Below, in pieces: positions 62,639-64,000 of a DNA stretch of 64,000 nt (its first letter is position 1; each line of letters begins with the position of its first letter). The DNA is taken from assembly GCF_024199845.1 (NCBI RefSeq), contig NZ_JANADO010000002.1, positions 310,001 through 374,000 of the forward strand, in the 5' to 3' direction. The notes beneath the pieces were generated by a model. It was not told the DNA's origin and ran no database searches. It worked only from the letters and a program-made list of their open reading frames with translations. This DNA is from Bradyrhizobium sp. CCGB12. GTDB taxonomy: Bacteria > Pseudomonadota > Alphaproteobacteria > Rhizobiales > Xanthobacteraceae. The position numbers were made by a program, and so were the translations under genes.

Positions 62639-64000
62639 TCAGCCCTCCTGCCCCAGTCGCACGATGATGTTGTTCGGCAGGAGTGCGTCTGTGTCTGCCG
62701 AGCGTAATCGCCATAACTCGTCCCCGCCGATGAGTTGTGGCATCGGCAATTCATGGTCGGCGAAATTCACGACGATCTGCAGGATCTCTCCGTCCGCTGT
62801 CCGCCAGCGGACGTCCAGGCCGCCAGTGCGTGCGCCCTCTCCCAGCGATTCGCTTCCGGCCAAAACGAAGCCGCGCTTGATCAGCGGCACGATCCTGTCT
62901 TGGCGGATACGCAGCAACCGGATTGTCAGCGCGCGGAATTTCCGGCCGACGGGAGAGCTATCGATGCTCGCCCAATCGAGCTTCGAGGCATGAAAGGTCC
63001 GCTCATCGCAAGGATCCGGAATTTTGGCACGCATCTCGGGCGCCGAAAAACATTTGAAATGGGCGAACTCCCTCCGTCGTCCTTCCCGTGTCAGCTCGGC
63101 AGCCTCACCCGCCCAGTCCGCGAAGAAAAGGAAGGGCGTGTCGGCCGCCGCCTCCTCGCCCATGAACAGCATCGGGATGTGCGGATTAAGCAAGATCAGC
63201 GCCAACGATTGACCGAGCTTTTCGGGACTGACCAGTCTGGACAGGCGTTCCCCCAGAGCGCGATTGCCGACTTGGTCGTGGTTCTGCGCGAAGAAGATGG
63301 TCGCTTCGGGCGGCAGATGATCGCTCGGCTCGCCGCGCGGCGCATCGTGAAGCGGGAAGATCTCGCCCTGATACGCAAATCCCTGCGTCAAGGACCGGGC
63401 GAGATGTTCGAGCGGCTTGTCGGCAAAGGCGCGATAATAGCCTTCGTTTTCGCCCGTCAGTAGGACGTGCAGCGCATTGTGGAAGTCGTCGCCCCATTGC
63501 GCGTCGTAATGCCTCGCTTGCCCCTGTGAGCGACCGAGAAGATGCGCCTGGTTGGCCTCGTTCTCCAGCATCAAGTGCACGCGACGGCCGGGCAGCTCGT
63601 GGCGTATGGTCTCGGCGAGTTCGACGAGGAAATGGCGATCGGAATCATCCTTGAGAGCATGGACCGCGTCGAAGCGCAGCCCGTCGAAGCCGTAATCGCG
63701 CAGCCACATCAGCGCGTTCTCTATCAGGAATTCGCGGACGAATGCGCCATCGCGCCCCTCGAAGTTGACGGCAGGCCCCCACCACGTGGTGTGGCGCGCC
63801 GTGAAGAAGCTCTCCGCGTAACTGTGCAGATAGTTCAACTGCGGCCCAAAGTGGTTATAGACAACATCTAGATAGACCATGATGTCGAGGGCGTGCGCCG
63901 CCCGCAGCAGGCCCTTGAGGTCCTGCGGACTGCCGAAACGCGCGTTAGGTGCGTTCAGGAGAACCCCATCATATCCCCAATTATACCGACCAGGCACGTC
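62639..64000 (-). CDS. treZ: Malto-oligosyltrehalose trehalohydrolase TreZ, partial at window edge
   Basis: The C-terminal ~453 residues of a GH13 enzyme are present; the frame is open to the right edge. The motifs are RYNWGYDGVLLNAP, IMVYLDVVYNHFGP, the nucleophile Asp in GLRFDAVHALKDD, the acid/base Glu in HLMLENEANQAHL, and NHDQVGNRA. TreZ releases trehalose from maltooligosyltrehalose made by TreY. TreY and TreX are expected outside the window. Trehalose is an osmoprotectant, in keeping with the stress genes elsewhere in the window. Confidence 0.93.
   Translation of the reverse strand, partial: DVPGRYNWGYDGVLLNAPNARFGSPQDLKGLLRAAHALDIMVYLDVVYNHFGPQLNYLHSYAESFFTARHTTWWGPAVNFEGRDGAFVREFLIENALMWLRDYGFDGLRFDAVHALKDDSDRHFLVELAETIRHELPGRRVHLMLENEANQAHLLGRSQGQARHYDAQWGDDFHNALHVLLTGENEGYYRAFADKPLEHLARSLTQGFAYQGEIFPLHDAPRGEPSDHLPPEATIFFAQNHDQVGNRALGERLSRLVSPEKLGQSLALILLNPHIPMLFMGEEAAADTPFLFFADWAGEAAELTREGRRREFAHFKCFSAPEMRAKIPDPCDERTFHASKLDWASIDSSPVGRKFRALTIRLLRIRQDRIVPLIKRGFVLAGSESLGEGARTGGLDVRWRTADGEILQIVVNFADHELPMPQLIGGDELWRLRSADTDALLPNNIIVRLGQEG

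Noticed and set aside
1..64000. CRISPR array or retron
   Set aside because: I saw no regularly spaced short repeats and no cas or reverse transcriptase motifs on either strand.

Overview
The window looks like a stress-response and accessory region from a GC-rich alphaproteobacterium of the Bradyrhizobium/Rhodopseudomonas (Nitrobacteraceae) type. The reasons are the high GC codon use, several promoters of the GGAAC-N17-GTT form used by the EcfG general-stress sigma factor, a ROSE-like leader before an Hsp20 gene, a Rhizobiales-type intergenic palindrome, and many 50-120 residue proteins of kinds common in that family. No rRNA, replication or core-metabolism genes are present.

Layout. 1-9.9 kb holds stress genes: a short-chain dehydrogenase cut by the left edge, a DUF892 ferritin-like protein, a four-gene envelope operon (DUF3618, YtxH-like, Holin-X/YqjE-like, membrane protein), YidB-GlsB, DUF2231 and small proteins. 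10-16.7 kb is decayed: an HTH/PIN toxin-antitoxin pair whose toxin lost its N-terminal part, an IS remnant, two broken methyltransferases, then an intact FAD oxidoreductase divergent from a TetR regulator. 16.5-24 kb carries a nucleotidyltransferase remnant, a WGR protein, an AbiEi/AbiEii pair, a DUF2130 protein, two broken DUF1801 genes, a truncated IS1182 copy and a Crp/Fnr regulator. 24-35 kb is small proteins, fragments, an IS630 element and an intact IS1182. 35.1-40.3 kb is a five-gene signalling operon: two substrate-binding proteins, histidine kinase, receiver protein and receiver-cyclase. 40.6-50.3 kb holds a three-tRNA array, two Hsp20 genes and many fragments. 50.6-52.8 kb is an Nramp transporter with a FAD oxidoreductase. 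53-60.5 kb holds more stress membrane proteins and a ~0.7 kb inverted duplication flanking DUF1003 and a third IS1182. The right end has a broken iron permease, a SemiSWEET, a cysteine hydrolase and part of treZ.

Working together, the intact genes suggest envelope, protein-folding, osmotic (trehalose) and redox stress defence, much of it under the general-stress sigma factor, with one sensory cascade that seems to read a periplasmic ligand. More than twenty genes are interrupted by one-base indels, stop codons or deletions. Some indels lie in short homopolymers and could be sequencing errors. In-frame deletions, nonsense substitutions and truncations argue that much of the decay is real. I found no CRISPR array, integrase, prophage or complete conjugation module. 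Identifications rest on reading the translated sequence; no database search was possible.
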